A stretch of DNA of 64,000 bases from NCBI RefSeq assembly GCF_005503695.1, contig NZ_SCMU01000002.1, forward strand, positions 186,001 to 250,000. Direction: 5' to 3'. The notes beneath the pieces were generated by a model. The model was not told the DNA's origin, did not search any database, and worked only from the letters and a program-made list of their open reading frames with translations. The first letter of the stretch is position 1; each line of letters starts with the position of its first letter. Position numbers and translations under genes: made by a program. The stretch comes from Sphingopyxis sp. 2PD (GTDB lineage: Bacteria > Pseudomonadota > Alphaproteobacteria > Sphingomonadales > Sphingomonadaceae). Below are positions 37,557-45,482 of this stretch, in pieces.

Positions 37557-39224
37557 ATGACCGACGCCGTCCAAACGCTCACCATCGTGATGGCCCAGAT
37601 GACGCAGGCGGTCGGCGACCTTGCCGCCAATGCCGACGCCATGCGCAGCGTTCGGGCGCGCCACCCCGAGGCCGACCTGATCCTCTACCCCGAATTCCAG
37701 TTGATCGGTTATCCGCCCGAGGATCTGGTGCTGAAACCTGCGCTGGCGGAACGCGCCGCGATCATGCTGGCCGAATTGGCGCTGGAAACCGGGGATGGCG
37801 GCCCGGCGATGCTGGTCGGGTCGGTCGAACGCGATGGGGCGGACCTTTATAACATCGTCGCGCTGCTCGATGGCGGCAAGATCGTCGCCACGCGGCGCAA
37901 GCACGAATTGCCCAATTACGGTACTTTCGACGAAAAGCGCATCTTTGTCCCCGGGCCGCTCCCTGATGTCGTCGATTGGCGCGGGATCAAGCTCGGGTTG
38001 CCGATCTGCGAGGACGGGTGGCTGCCGAAAGTTTGCCGGCATCTGGCCGACCAGGGCGCCGAACTGCTGATCTCGGTCAATGGCAGCCCTTACGAAATCG
38101 ACAAGGACGAGCGGCGGCTGACGCAGGTCTTCGCCAGCCGCGTGGCCGAAACCGGGCTGCCGCTGATCTTCCTCAACCGCATTGGCGGGCAGGACGAAAT
38201 TGTGTTCGACGGCTGCTCGTTCGTACTCAACGCCGATGGCACGACGGCACACCGGCTGACCGATTGGGAAGAGGAAGAACGGGAAACGCGTTGGACAAAG
38301 GATGGCGCCGGTTGGACCTGCGCCCCCGGTGCGATTGCCGAATGGGAGGCGCACCCCGCCGACATTTACAGCGCGATGATCGTGTCGCTGCGCGACTATG
38401 TGACACGCAACCGCTTTCCCGGCGTCGTGCTCGGGCTTTCGGGCGGGATCGATTCGGCGATCTGCGCCGCGATCGCCGCCGACGCGCTGGGCCCCGACAA
38501 AGTGTGGTGCGTAATGCTGCCGAGCCGCTTTACCAGCCAGGCGAGCCTCGACGATGCTGCGGGCTGCGCCGAATTGGTCGGGTGCAAGCTCGACACCATC
38601 CCGATCGTCCCGGCGGTCGAAGCGTTCGACACGATGCTGGCGGGTAGCTTTGCCGATGTCGATGTCGACATCACCGAGGAGAATGTCCAGTCGCGTATCC
38701 GCGGCGTGACCCTGATGGCGCTGTCGAACAAATTTGGTCCGATGCTGCTGACCACGGGCAACAAGAGCGAGATGAGCGTCGGCTATGCGACGATCTATGG
38801 CGACATGGCGGGCGGCTATAATCCGCTCAAGGACGCCTATAAGATGACGGTGTTTGCGGTCGCCAAGTGGCGCAACGAAAATGTTCCTCGCCTGTCGCGC
38901 AATCCGGTCGCGCCGGTGATGCCGGAAACGATCATCACCAAGCCGCCAAGCGCCGAGCTGCGTCCCGACCAGAAGGACGAAGACAGCCTGCCGCCCTATC
39001 CCGATCTCGACCGCATGCTGCACATGCTGGTCGAAGAGGAAGCCAGCGTCGATGATGTCGTCGCGAAATATGGGTTCGACCGCGATGCGGTGGTACGGAT
39101 CGAACGCTTGCTGATGCTCGCCGAATATAAGCGGCGTCAGGCGCCGCCGGGGGTCAAGCTGTCGACGCGCAATTTCGGGCGCGACCGGCGTTATCCGATC
39201 ACCCACGGTTTCCGCACCGGCTGA
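37557..39224 (+). CDS. nadE: Glutamine-dependent NAD+ synthase
   Basis: Last step of NAD synthesis, amidating nicotinate adenine dinucleotide with glutamine nitrogen. The 555 residues carry an N-terminal carbon-nitrogen hydrolase domain with catalytic Glu (LILYPEFQLIGYPPEDL), Lys (RRKHELPNYGTF) and Cys (LPICEDGWL). A C-terminal synthetase follows with P-loop LSGGIDSAICA and LTTGNKSEMSVGYATIYGD. I start at the ATG giving MTDAVQTLTIVMAQMTQAVG rather than a TTG upstream. Confidence 0.96.
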   Translation: MTDAVQTLTIVMAQMTQAVGDLAANADAMRSVRARHPEADLILYPEFQLIGYPPEDLVLKPALAERAAIMLAELALETGDGGPAMLVGSVERDGADLYNIVALLDGGKIVATRRKHELPNYGTFDEKRIFVPGPLPDVVDWRGIKLGLPICEDGWLPKVCRHLADQGAELLISVNGSPYEIDKDERRLTQVFASRVAETGLPLIFLNRIGGQDEIVFDGCSFVLNADGTTAHRLTDWEEEERETRWTKDGAGWTCAPGAIAEWEAHPADIYSAMIVSLRDYVTRNRFPGVVLGLSGGIDSAICAAIAADALGPDKVWCVMLPSRFTSQASLDDAAGCAELVGCKLDTIPIVPAVEAFDTMLAGSFADVDVDITEENVQSRIRGVTLMALSNKFGPMLLTTGNKSEMSVGYATIYGDMAGGYNPLKDAYKMTVFAVAKWRNENVPRLSRNPVAPVMPETIITKPPSAELRPDQKDEDSLPPYPDLDRMLHMLVEEEASVDDVVAKYGFDRDAVVRIERLLMLAEYKRRQAPPGVKLSTRNFGRDRRYPITHGFRTG

Positions 39225-39331
39225 CCCCCCATCGCCGATTACGGGCGGGTACCGGTACGCCTCCCCTCTTCGTTCCCTTGCCGCTCGCCGCTAAGCTCGC
39301 GGATCGGGAAATAATAATGGGGGAGCAAGAT

Positions 39332-39751
39332 ATGGCGTTATTTGGTGAAAAGGCGTCACCGCAAAAGGCCGAGCGGGCGCTCGACGTGCTGCGGATCACC
39401 GTCGCGTTACTGATTCTGATTCATGGCGCTTTCCGCTTGATCGCGGGTGGCGTGGCGCCATTTGGCGTCTGGCTGGAAAGCCAGGGCTTTCCGATGGGAT
39501 TCGCCTGGGCGCTGGCGGTGACCCTGTTCGAACTCGTCGGCCCAGTACTGATGCTCGCTCGGCGCTGGACGAGTTTTGCCGCGCTTGGTCATGCGGCGAT
39601 CCTGACGCTCGGCATGATCATGGTCCATTTGCCCTTTGGCTGGTTCGTGGTCGGCGCGGGGCGCAATGGAATGGAATATAGCGTCATCCTGATCGTCTCT
39701 TTGCTCACCATCGCCTGGGCTTATTGGCCGGAGCGCCGCCGCGGCGCCTGA
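39332..39751 (+). CDS. DoxX-like membrane protein
   Basis: 139 residues from the ATG placed 7 bases after GGGGAG (MALFGEKASPQKAERALDVL). Four hydrophobic spans are visible, with the DoxX-like features LLILIHGAFRLIAGGVAPFG in the first and ALAVTLFELVGPVLMLARRW in the second. DoxX relatives are linked to redox or detoxification roles, but this member is unassigned. Confidence 0.75.
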   Translation: MALFGEKASPQKAERALDVLRITVALLILIHGAFRLIAGGVAPFGVWLESQGFPMGFAWALAVTLFELVGPVLMLARRWTSFAALGHAAILTLGMIMVHLPFGWFVVGAGRNGMEYSVILIVSLLTIAWAYWPERRRGA

Positions 39752-39804
39752 CGCGGCACGGTTGGGGTCGCGCGCGGCGGGCGAAGTGGTTATAGGCGCG
39801 CGGC

Positions 39805-41115
39805 ATGACCGTCGTGACCCGCTTCGCCCCCTCGCCGACCGGCACCCTGCATGTCGGCAACGTCCGCACCGCGCTCCACAACTGGCTATGGGCGCGGAGG
39901 CATGGCGGGCGTTTTCTGCTCCGCATCGACGATACCGACCTTGAACGGTCGAAGGACGAATATGTCGATGCGATTCGCGCCGACCTGGCGTGGCTTGGTC
40001 TCGACATCGACGGAGAGGCGCGTCAGTCGGCGCGTTTTGCGCTGTACGAAGCCGAATTCGACAAGCTCAAGGCGGCGGGGCGGGTCTATGCCTGTTACGA
40101 AACCCCCGAAGAACTCGACATCCGGCGCAAGATCCTGCTCTCACGGGGATTGCCGCCGGTCTATGAACGCAAGGCGGCGGATGCCCCCGTACCCGACGGC
40201 GTGGCGCCGCATTGGCGTTTCCGCCTCGACCATGACGCGCCGATCGAGTGGGCCGATCTGGTTCGTGGAGAACAGCATTTCGAGCCAAAAACCATGTCCG
40301 ATCCCGTGGTGCGCCGCGCCGACGGCAGCTGGCTGTACCTGCTGCCCAGCGTGATCGACGATATTGAAATGGGCATTACCCATGTCGTGCGCGGCGAGGA
40401 TCATGTGTCGAACACCGCGACCCAGATCCAGATGTTTGCCGCGCTGGGCGCCGCGCCACCGCATTTCGCGCACGAGGCGCTGCTGGTGGGTACCGAGGGC
40501 AAATTGTCAAAACGGCTCGGTTCGCTCGGCATGGCCAGTTTGCGCGACGAAGGGATCGAGCCGATCGCGCTCGCGGCGCTGCTCGCGCGGCTGGGTACCA
40601 GCGATCCGGTCGAGCCGGTGACCAGCCTGACGCCGCTGATCGAGCATATCGACTTTGCGCGCTTTGGCCGCGCCCCGGCGCGCTTCGACGAGGCCGAACT
40701 GGCGCTGCTCAACCAGAAGATCCTGCACCAGACCGACTATGAAACGGTCGCCGACCGTTTGCCCGCCGCGATCACCGCGGCACGCTGGCATGCAATCCGC
40801 CCCAATCTGATGACCGTGGCAGAGGCCGCCGATTGGGTGGGGGTGTTCGACGGACCGCTTTCGCCGCCGCTCGCCGACCCGGCCGATCGCGCGGTGCTGA
40901 CTGCCGCCGCTGCCGCTGCGCCCACGATCGACTGGAGCGCCGACCCCTGGCATGTGCTGACCGCGGCGGTGAAGGAAGCGACCGGGGCAAAGGGCCGCCG
41001 CCTGTTCCTGCCGCTCCGCCGTGCCCTGACCGCGCGCGACCATGGTCCTGACATGGCGGAACTGCTGCCGTTGATCGCGAAAGATCAGGCGATCGCGCGG
41101 CTGGCCGCGAGCTAG
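39805..41115 (+). CDS. gltX: Glutamyl-tRNA synthetase
   Basis: Charges tRNA-Glu (and possibly tRNA-Gln in organisms lacking GlnRS). The 436 residues contain the class I HIGH-type motif in FAPSPTGTLHVGNVRTALHN and the KMSKS-type motif EGKLSKRLGSLG. At 436 residues it is of the shorter alphaproteobacterial GltX type; many relatives carry two copies, so a second gltX elsewhere is likely. Confidence 0.95.
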   Translation: MTVVTRFAPSPTGTLHVGNVRTALHNWLWARRHGGRFLLRIDDTDLERSKDEYVDAIRADLAWLGLDIDGEARQSARFALYEAEFDKLKAAGRVYACYETPEELDIRRKILLSRGLPPVYERKAADAPVPDGVAPHWRFRLDHDAPIEWADLVRGEQHFEPKTMSDPVVRRADGSWLYLLPSVIDDIEMGITHVVRGEDHVSNTATQIQMFAALGAAPPHFAHEALLVGTEGKLSKRLGSLGMASLRDEGIEPIALAALLARLGTSDPVEPVTSLTPLIEHIDFARFGRAPARFDEAELALLNQKILHQTDYETVADRLPAAITAARWHAIRPNLMTVAEAADWVGVFDGPLSPPLADPADRAVLTAAAAAAPTIDWSADPWHVLTAAVKEATGAKGRRLFLPLRRALTARDHGPDMAELLPLIAKDQAIARLAAS

Positions 41116-41161
41116 CCAAGCAACAACGGCAAGCCCGCGACCTGCTTCCCTACCCTTAAGC

Positions 41162-41191
41162 TTGACATAGATAGTTATGATATACTATCAC
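41162..41191 (+). promoter_or_regulatory. Promoter with GATAGT-ACTATC dyad before the TonB-like gene
   Basis: TTGACA (41162-41167) is followed after 18 bases by TATCAC (41186-41191). A perfect 6-bp inverted repeat, GATAGT N8 ACTATC (41170-41189), fills the spacer. The AT-rich patch stands out in GC-rich surroundings. A repressor bound here would block RNA polymerase. The gene starts about 75 bases downstream after AAGGAGAG. Confidence 0.55.
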
Positions 41192-41263
41192 TAGTACCGG
41201 ACTTGGCCGATAGCAGTGGTCAAAGCACGGCGGGGCCGGGTCTGACAGGCAAGGAGAGATGCC

Positions 41264-42001
41264 ATGACCCTGATACCCTTGATTTCGACCATCATGACCG
41301 CGCCCGAGGCGACGACGGCGCCAGCGGCGGGACCGACCTTGCTGCCGCGCAACAGCTATGGCAGCGACCATGGCCGCCATCCGGTGGCGGCGCTCTTTGC
41401 CATCGGCCTGCCCGCCGCGCTCGTCGTCGCGGTCGCACTGTCACCGATGGTCATGGTGGCACCGCCGAAGACCGAACCGCTGCTGGGCACGCTCATCGAC
41501 CTTGCCAAGCCGATCGAACCGCTGCCGCCGCAACCGGCCAAAAAGGTGGAGCCGATCGAACGATCGTCCTCCGCAATCGATACCGTAAATTCGCCGATCG
41601 ATGCCGATCCGACCACCGACAATCGGGTCACCGAGGGGCCGGTCGTCATTGACTCGGGCCCGATCGATCCCGGACCTCCGGCCCGGCCCGCCGATCCGCC
41701 GCCGCTTCCGAAGCTGGTTCTCGCCGAGCTCGACCCCCGTTACGCGGGCGCCTTCCAGCCCGACTATCCAGCGAGCGAACAGCGGCGCGAGATCACGGGC
41801 GTGGCAAAGGTCCGCGTCCTCATCGGCACCGACGGGCGGGTAAAGGCCGTCGAGCTCATCAGCACCGACAGCCCCGGCTTCTTTGTCGAAACCAGGCGGC
41901 GCGCGCTGGCAAAATGGCGCTTCAAGCCGGCGACGCGCGGCGGTGTGGCCGAAGAAAGCTGGAAGGTGATGACGGTTCGTTTCGAGATCAAGGTGGCCTG
42001 A
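41264..42001 (+). CDS. TonB-family energy transducer protein
   Basis: 245 residues. One hydrophobic span at about 42-66 anchors it in the inner membrane; a Pro-rich periplasmic stretch follows (PPQPAKKVEPIERSS, PGPPARPADPPPLPK). The C-terminal TonB domain comes last (PDYPASEQRREITGVAKVRV and FFVETRRRALAKWRFKPATR). It has no exbB or exbD beside it. The clean dyad-bearing promoter suggests regulated expression. Met11 is an alternative start. Confidence 0.88.
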   Translation: MTLIPLISTIMTAPEATTAPAAGPTLLPRNSYGSDHGRHPVAALFAIGLPAALVVAVALSPMVMVAPPKTEPLLGTLIDLAKPIEPLPPQPAKKVEPIERSSSAIDTVNSPIDADPTTDNRVTEGPVVIDSGPIDPGPPARPADPPPLPKLVLAELDPRYAGAFQPDYPASEQRREITGVAKVRVLIGTDGRVKAVELISTDSPGFFVETRRRALAKWRFKPATRGGVAEESWKVMTVRFEIKVA

Positions 42002-42218
42002 TCGCTCGGCAAGACCCCTCCTGGGCGGACGGCTCGCTGCCGTCCGCCCGCTCTTTTGCTTGACAGAAGCGTCGAATCCGGTCAGAGGCGCGCGAAGTTT
42101 TGGGGGCGGCGCGGCGTCGCGCAGCCCCTGAGTTTTTTCACACCAACGCCGGGGCCCTTAGTCCCGCCGCGTCCTCCGGAGCTCCGGCGGATGTGCAGTT
42201 ATTTCGAGGAACAGGGCC

Positions 42219-42386
42219 ATGGCCAAGCCGACGACCGTCAAGATCAAGCTGGTTAGCACCGCCGACACGGGCTTTTTCTATGTCACGAAAAAGAACCCGC
42301 GCACGATGACCGAAAAGATGTCGGTGCGGAAGTACGACCCGCGCGTGCGCAAGCATGTCGAGTTCAAGGAATCGAAGATCAAGTGA
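42219..42386 (+). CDS. rpmG: 50S ribosomal protein L33, zinc-free
   Basis: 55-residue large-subunit protein ([20 protein letters not shown] ... VEFKESKIK). No Cys residues are present, so it is the zinc-independent form. GAGGAA lies about 9 bases before the ATG. It stands alone and is followed by strong hairpins. Confidence 0.97.
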   Translation: MAKPTTVKIKLVSTADTGFFYVTKKNPRTMTEKMSVRKYDPRVRKHVEFKESKIK

Positions 42387-42479
42387 TGCATCGACCCGTT
42401 CGGCAGTGCTGGACGGGCTGACGATGCATCATCCCGGCGAAGGCCGGGATCAAGGGGCGGCCTTTTGCGCCGCCCTTTT
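42384..42479 (+). terminator. Hairpin array ending rpmG transcription
   Basis: Three stems in a row: TGATGCATCG/CGATGCATCA (42384-42431, enclosing CCCGT/ACGGG), ATCCCGGC/GCCGGGAT with a GAAG loop (42431-42450), and GGGCGGC/GCCGCCC (42455-42475) followed by TTTT. The last is a proper intrinsic terminator. Confidence 0.8.
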
Positions 42480-42528
42480 CCGTGTGCGTATGCAGGCTTC
42501 GGGGCTGTCGGGCGACGTTACCTCTGAG

Positions 42529-42617
42529 CGTCGCCCCCGCGCAGGCGGGGGCGCAAGCGGCCTATTCCTGCATCGTCGCGTAAGCCGGCGGCGGGCCCCG
42601 CCTGCGCGAGGGCGACG
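42529..42617. repeat. GC-rich inverted repeat pair (CGTCGCCCCCGCG family)
   Basis: Arms CGTCGCCCCCGCGCAGGCGG and CCGCCTGCGCGAGGGCGACG flank a spacer with TGCATCGTCGCGTAAGCCGG. It lies between rpmG and the Lrp-type gene, in the 284 bases that otherwise hold only the rpmG terminators. Confidence 0.7.
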
Positions 42618-42670
42618 GCCAGTTTCGGCCCCTTACAAAAATCCCGCGCTATCCGTTCGACCCGCCGTTC

Positions 42671-43156
42671 TCACCCGTCGCGCAGCGGGCGCCGCGCGAC
42701 GTCGTTTTCGATGATGTTGCGGATCGCGATCAAGGTCGTGAACGAATGAACGCCCTTGTCCTCGCCCAGCGCGCGGCGGGTGAAGGCATCATATTCCTCC
42801 ATCGAGCCGACCTGCACCTTGAGCAGGAAATCATCCTCGCCAGTGATGTCCCACGCCCCGGTAATTTCGGGATGATGCACGATCGCGCGGGCAAAATTGT
42901 CCATCGTCTGCGGCCCCGCCTGCTGCATCTGGACCAGCACATGCATGGTCAGCGCCGAACCGGTGAGCGCCGGATTGACCACCGCTATGTCCGCAACAAT
43001 CACCTTTTCATCGCGCAGGCGCCGCAGGCGGCGCAGCACCGCCGATAGCGACAGGCCGACCTTGTCGGCGAGCACGCGCGCGGGCTCGAGGTTGTTCTGG
43101 CGGACCAGCGCCAAGAGCTGCCGGTCGAACCGGTCAATGTCGGCGATTTTTCGCAT
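42671..43156 (-). CDS. Lrp/AsnC-family transcriptional regulator
   Basis: 161 residues: an N-terminal winged helix-turn-helix (DIDRFDRQLLALVRQNN, then VLADKVGLSLSAVLRRLRRL) and a C-terminal RAM ligand-binding domain (TGEDDFLLKVQVGSMEEYDA). Family members respond to amino acids and usually control a neighbouring gene and themselves. An AAAATTG-CAATTTT dyad lies just upstream. Confidence 0.93.
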   Translation of the reverse strand: MRKIADIDRFDRQLLALVRQNNLEPARVLADKVGLSLSAVLRRLRRLRDEKVIVADIAVVNPALTGSALTMHVLVQMQQAGPQTMDNFARAIVHHPEITGAWDITGEDDFLLKVQVGSMEEYDAFTRRALGEDKGVHSFTTLIAIRNIIENDVARRPLRDG

Positions 43157-43174
43157 GATTGATCAAATAGCACA

Positions 43175-43202
43175 AAAATTGGTCGCCCACACGGTCAATT
43201 TT
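43175..43202. promoter_or_regulatory. AAAATTG-N14-CAATTTT dyad, probable Lrp-type operator
   Basis: A 7-bp perfect inverted repeat 18 bases upstream of the Lrp/AsnC start codon, in the divergent region. A-T-rich palindromes of this size and position are typical Lrp/AsnC targets, so autoregulation is likely. Confidence 0.5.
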
Positions 43203-43292
43203 GGCGCCAATCGCCATTCCCCTGGGCCTAAAAATCGCCCGTCGGGCCCGCCCTCTCTCCCTTGCTGCGGCGCCCGACGCAGGAGATGAACA

Positions 43293-43445
43293 ATGACGAT
43301 AATCCCCGATTCGAACCGGTTCCATCGCGTGTGGAGTGCGGTGATCGAAGCATCCTCAGCCATGGTGGCGATCCATTATGCTGCCCCGTGGAGCGAACGC
43401 AGCCCTTCGCGTGGGACGGAGAAGGTACGACGTTATAACGGCTGA
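43293..43445 (+). CDS. Small ORF divergent from the Lrp-type regulator
   Basis: 50 residues (MTIIPDSNRFHRVWSAVIEA ... YNG), with GCAGGAGATGAACA giving a good ribosome-binding site. Not recognised; no membrane span or motif is evident. Its position beyond the Lrp-type operator makes it a possible regulatory target. It could also be chance or the remnant of a larger gene. The rest of 43157-43645 holds only the operator and a repeat pair. Confidence 0.35.
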   Translation: MTIIPDSNRFHRVWSAVIEASSAMVAIHYAAPWSERSPSRGTEKVRRYNG

Positions 43446-43522
43446 CGTCGCGGACTGGCCGGGCCTCGCTTTGGCGTGCGTGCAGGCGTTAGGGTTGGGG
43501 TAGGCAGCGGACATGCTAACAA

Positions 43523-43611
43523 CGTCGCCCCCGCGAAGGCGCGGGCCGCTAGCCGCCTATTTCTGCGCTGCCGTGTAAATCGACAGCGGCCCCCGCCTGC
43601 GCGGGGGCGAC
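43523..43611. repeat. GC-rich inverted repeat pair (CGTCGCCCCCGCG family)
   Basis: Arms CGTCGCCCCCGCGAAGGCG (43523-43541) and CGCCTGCGCGGGGGCGAC (ending 43611), with AGCGGCCC-type inner ends and the spacer CGCTGCCGTGTAAATCGACA. It lies 34 bases beyond the stop of divK. Confidence 0.75.
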
Positions 43612-43645
43612 CTGTTGCTTCGGCCGCGCGCCCACGCCTGCCCGC

Positions 43646-44008
43646 TCAGGCAAACGCCCCGACGCTTTCGATGAACTTGATCACCGAAATCGGTTTCGAC
43701 ACATAGGCTTCGGCGCCGGCGGCGCGGATCTGTTCCTCGTCGCCCTTCCCGGCATAGGCGGTTACCGCCATGATCGGCACCGCGCGCAGCGTCAGGTCGG
43801 CCTTCATCTGCCCGATCAGCTCGAGCCCGCTGACATGCGGCAGCTGGATGTCCATGATGATCAGGTCGGGGGCAATCTCGCGCGCTTTGTTAAGCGCATC
43901 GCGCCCGTCGCGGACCGGGTGCGCGGTATAGCCATGGGCGTTGAGCAGGTCGCAGAAGAGGCGCAGGTTCAGCTCATTATCCTCGACGACCAATATGGTC
44001 TTGCCCAT
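43646..44008 (-). CDS. divK: Cell-cycle response regulator DivK
   Basis: Single-domain CheY-like receiver that controls polarity and the CckA-CtrA pathway in alphaproteobacteria. From the ATG giving MGKTILVVEDNELNLRLFCD it has 120 residues. The phosphoacceptor is Asp53 (IIMDIQLPHVSG), the same position as in Caulobacter; acidic residues (VVED) and Lys in YVSKPI complete the site. A GTG 6 codons upstream is less likely. The divergent DUF3572 gene is a common neighbour. Confidence 0.9.
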   Translation of the reverse strand: MGKTILVVEDNELNLRLFCDLLNAHGYTAHPVRDGRDALNKAREIAPDLIIMDIQLPHVSGLELIGQMKADLTLRAVPIMAVTAYAGKGDEEQIRAAGAEAYVSKPISVIKFIESVGAFA

Positions 44009-44097
44009 GATACTCCGCTTCCCCACCTTGCGTTCGCGGCCCGTTTAGGCGAATCGGCCGCACGACACAATTGCCTCCCGTTGAAGGGAAAAATGCC

Positions 44098-44361
44098 TTG
44101 CACGACGATGACGCGGCTCTGGCGCTTCAGGCGCTCGGCTGGATATTGACCGACGAACCGCGCGCCGAGCGGCTGCTCGGGCTCACCGGCCTGGCGCCGA
44201 GCGACCTCCGATCCTCACTGGGCGAGCAGGCGACACTCGCGGCGATCCTGTCGTTTCTGACGAGCCATGAAAACGACCTTGTCGCCTGCGCCGATGCGCT
44301 GCAGGTGCCGCCCGCCGCCATCGCGGCGGCGTCGCTGCGCCTGGAAGGATTGCACCGATGA
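44098..44361 (+). CDS. DUF3572 protein
   Basis: 87 residues from a TTG 8 bases after AAGGGA; a TTG 9 codons earlier is also in frame and no ATG is available. The core (ALQALGWILTDEPRAERLLG, LTGLAPSDLRSS, AAILSFLTSHENDLVACADA) fits DUF3572, a small alphaproteobacterial family of unknown function usually found beside divK. The stop overlaps the next ATG by 4 bases. Confidence 0.8.
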   Translation: MHDDDAALALQALGWILTDEPRAERLLGLTGLAPSDLRSSLGEQATLAAILSFLTSHENDLVACADALQVPPAAIAAASLRLEGLHR

Positions 44362-44999
44362 ACCGCCCGCTCGTCATCACCGATTGCGACGAGGTGCTGA
44401 TGCACATGGTCGTTCCATTTGCCGAATGGGTCGATGCCGAACATGGCGTGCTATTTCGCATCGAGGATGCGAGTTTCGCCGGGGCGCTGAAGCGGAAGGA
44501 ATGCGGCACACCGCTGGAGGCGGCCGAAGTCTGGCCGCTGCTCGACAGCTTTTTCCGCACCGAAATGCCGCGGCAATATCCGATTCCCGGCGCGCTCGCC
44601 GCGATGGCGACGATCGCCGAACAGGCCGATATCGTCGTCCTGACCAATGTCGGCCCCGACCATCAGCAGGCGCGGATCGACCAGCTGGCGAGTCATGATT
44701 TCCACGCGCCGGTGATCGGCAGCCGCGGCGGCAAGGGCGAACCGGTGCGCCGCCTGCTCGAACAATATCGACCCTCGGTGGCAATCTTCATCGACGACCT
44801 CGCGAACCACCACAGCTCGGTGGCGCACGAAGCGCCCGAAGTGTGGCGGCTTCATCTGGTTGGCGAACCCGCGATCGCCGACAAGATCGTCCCGGCCCGG
44901 CATGCCCATGCGCGCATCGACGATTGGAATGTCGCGCGCGACTGGATATTGGCGCGGCTGACCGAAAACATCCCCGCCCCCACCCCCGAACTCGCATAA
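44358..44999 (+). CDS. HAD-superfamily hydrolase-like protein
   Basis: 213 residues with motif I TDCDEVLMH (DxDxV type), motif II VLTNVGPDH and motif IV FIDDLANHHSSV, so a phosphatase-like HAD fold is likely. Substrate unknown. The ATG overlaps the DUF3572 stop and ridA starts 10 bases downstream, giving a four-gene run that ends with the GNAT gene. Confidence 0.82.
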   Translation: MNRPLVITDCDEVLMHMVVPFAEWVDAEHGVLFRIEDASFAGALKRKECGTPLEAAEVWPLLDSFFRTEMPRQYPIPGALAAMATIAEQADIVVLTNVGPDHQQARIDQLASHDFHAPVIGSRGGKGEPVRRLLEQYRPSVAIFIDDLANHHSSVAHEAPEVWRLHLVGEPAIADKIVPARHAHARIDDWNVARDWILARLTENIPAPTPELA

Positions 45000-45009
45000 A
45001 GGACGCATC

Positions 45010-45474
45010 ATGGACATCGCCGCCAAACTCGCCGAACTCGGCCTCGAACTTCCCAAGGCTGCGGCCCCGGTTGCCGCCTATGTCCCCGTCGTCGAGCAGA
45101 ATGGTCTGCTCTATGTCAGCGGCCAGCTGCCCTTTCGCGATGGGCAGGTTGTCACCGGGCGCCTCGGCGACGACATGGATGTGGCGGGCGGTCAGGACGC
45201 GGCGCAGCGCGTCGCGCTGATGCTCGTCGCGCAGATCGGACAGGCGATCGGCGGCGACTGGTCGCGTATCGAGCGCGTCGTCAAGCTCGGCGTCTTCGTC
45301 AACAGCGCGCCGAGCTTCACCGATCAGGCGAAAGTCGCCAATGGTGCGTCGGAACTGTTCGAGACGCTGTTCGGCGAAGCGGGCCGCCATGCGCGCGCCG
45401 CCGTGGGCGTTGCGGTGCTGCCGCTCGGGGCTGCGGTCGAGGCCGATGCAATCGTCGCGGTGAAGCCCGCCTAA
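45010..45474 (+). CDS. ridA: RidA-family (YjgF/YER057c/UK114) enamine/imine deaminase
   Basis: Clears reactive enamine intermediates made by PLP enzymes. The 154 residues match the longer RidA subgroup (LYVSGQLPFRDGQVVTGRLG, VVKLGVFVNSAPSFTDQAKV, RAAVGVAVLPLGAAVEADAI), with the conserved Arg in HARAAVGV. The E(A/I)DAI-like end is typical. Confidence 0.88.
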   Translation: MDIAAKLAELGLELPKAAAPVAAYVPVVEQNGLLYVSGQLPFRDGQVVTGRLGDDMDVAGGQDAAQRVALMLVAQIGQAIGGDWSRIERVVKLGVFVNSAPSFTDQAKVANGASELFETLFGEAGRHARAAVGVAVLPLGAAVEADAIVAVKPA

Positions 45475-45482
45475 GGCTGGCG

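Noticed and set aside
36873-39206. A very long minus-strand open frame continuing upstream of the LytTR gene, opposite nadE
   Set aside because: Its residues are Arg/Asp/His-rich shadow composition with no domain, and the + strand encodes a full NAD synthase with all motifs. The lack of stops reflects high GC.
41162-41186. TTGACA with TATACT as the promoter of the TonB-like gene
   Set aside because: The spacing is only 13 bases, too short for sigma-70. The alternative TATCAC at 18 bases is preferred, although its match is weaker.
42529-43611. Repeated GC-rich units considered as a CRISPR array
   Set aside because: Copies are inverted pairs far apart, without regular spacers, and no cas genes are near.
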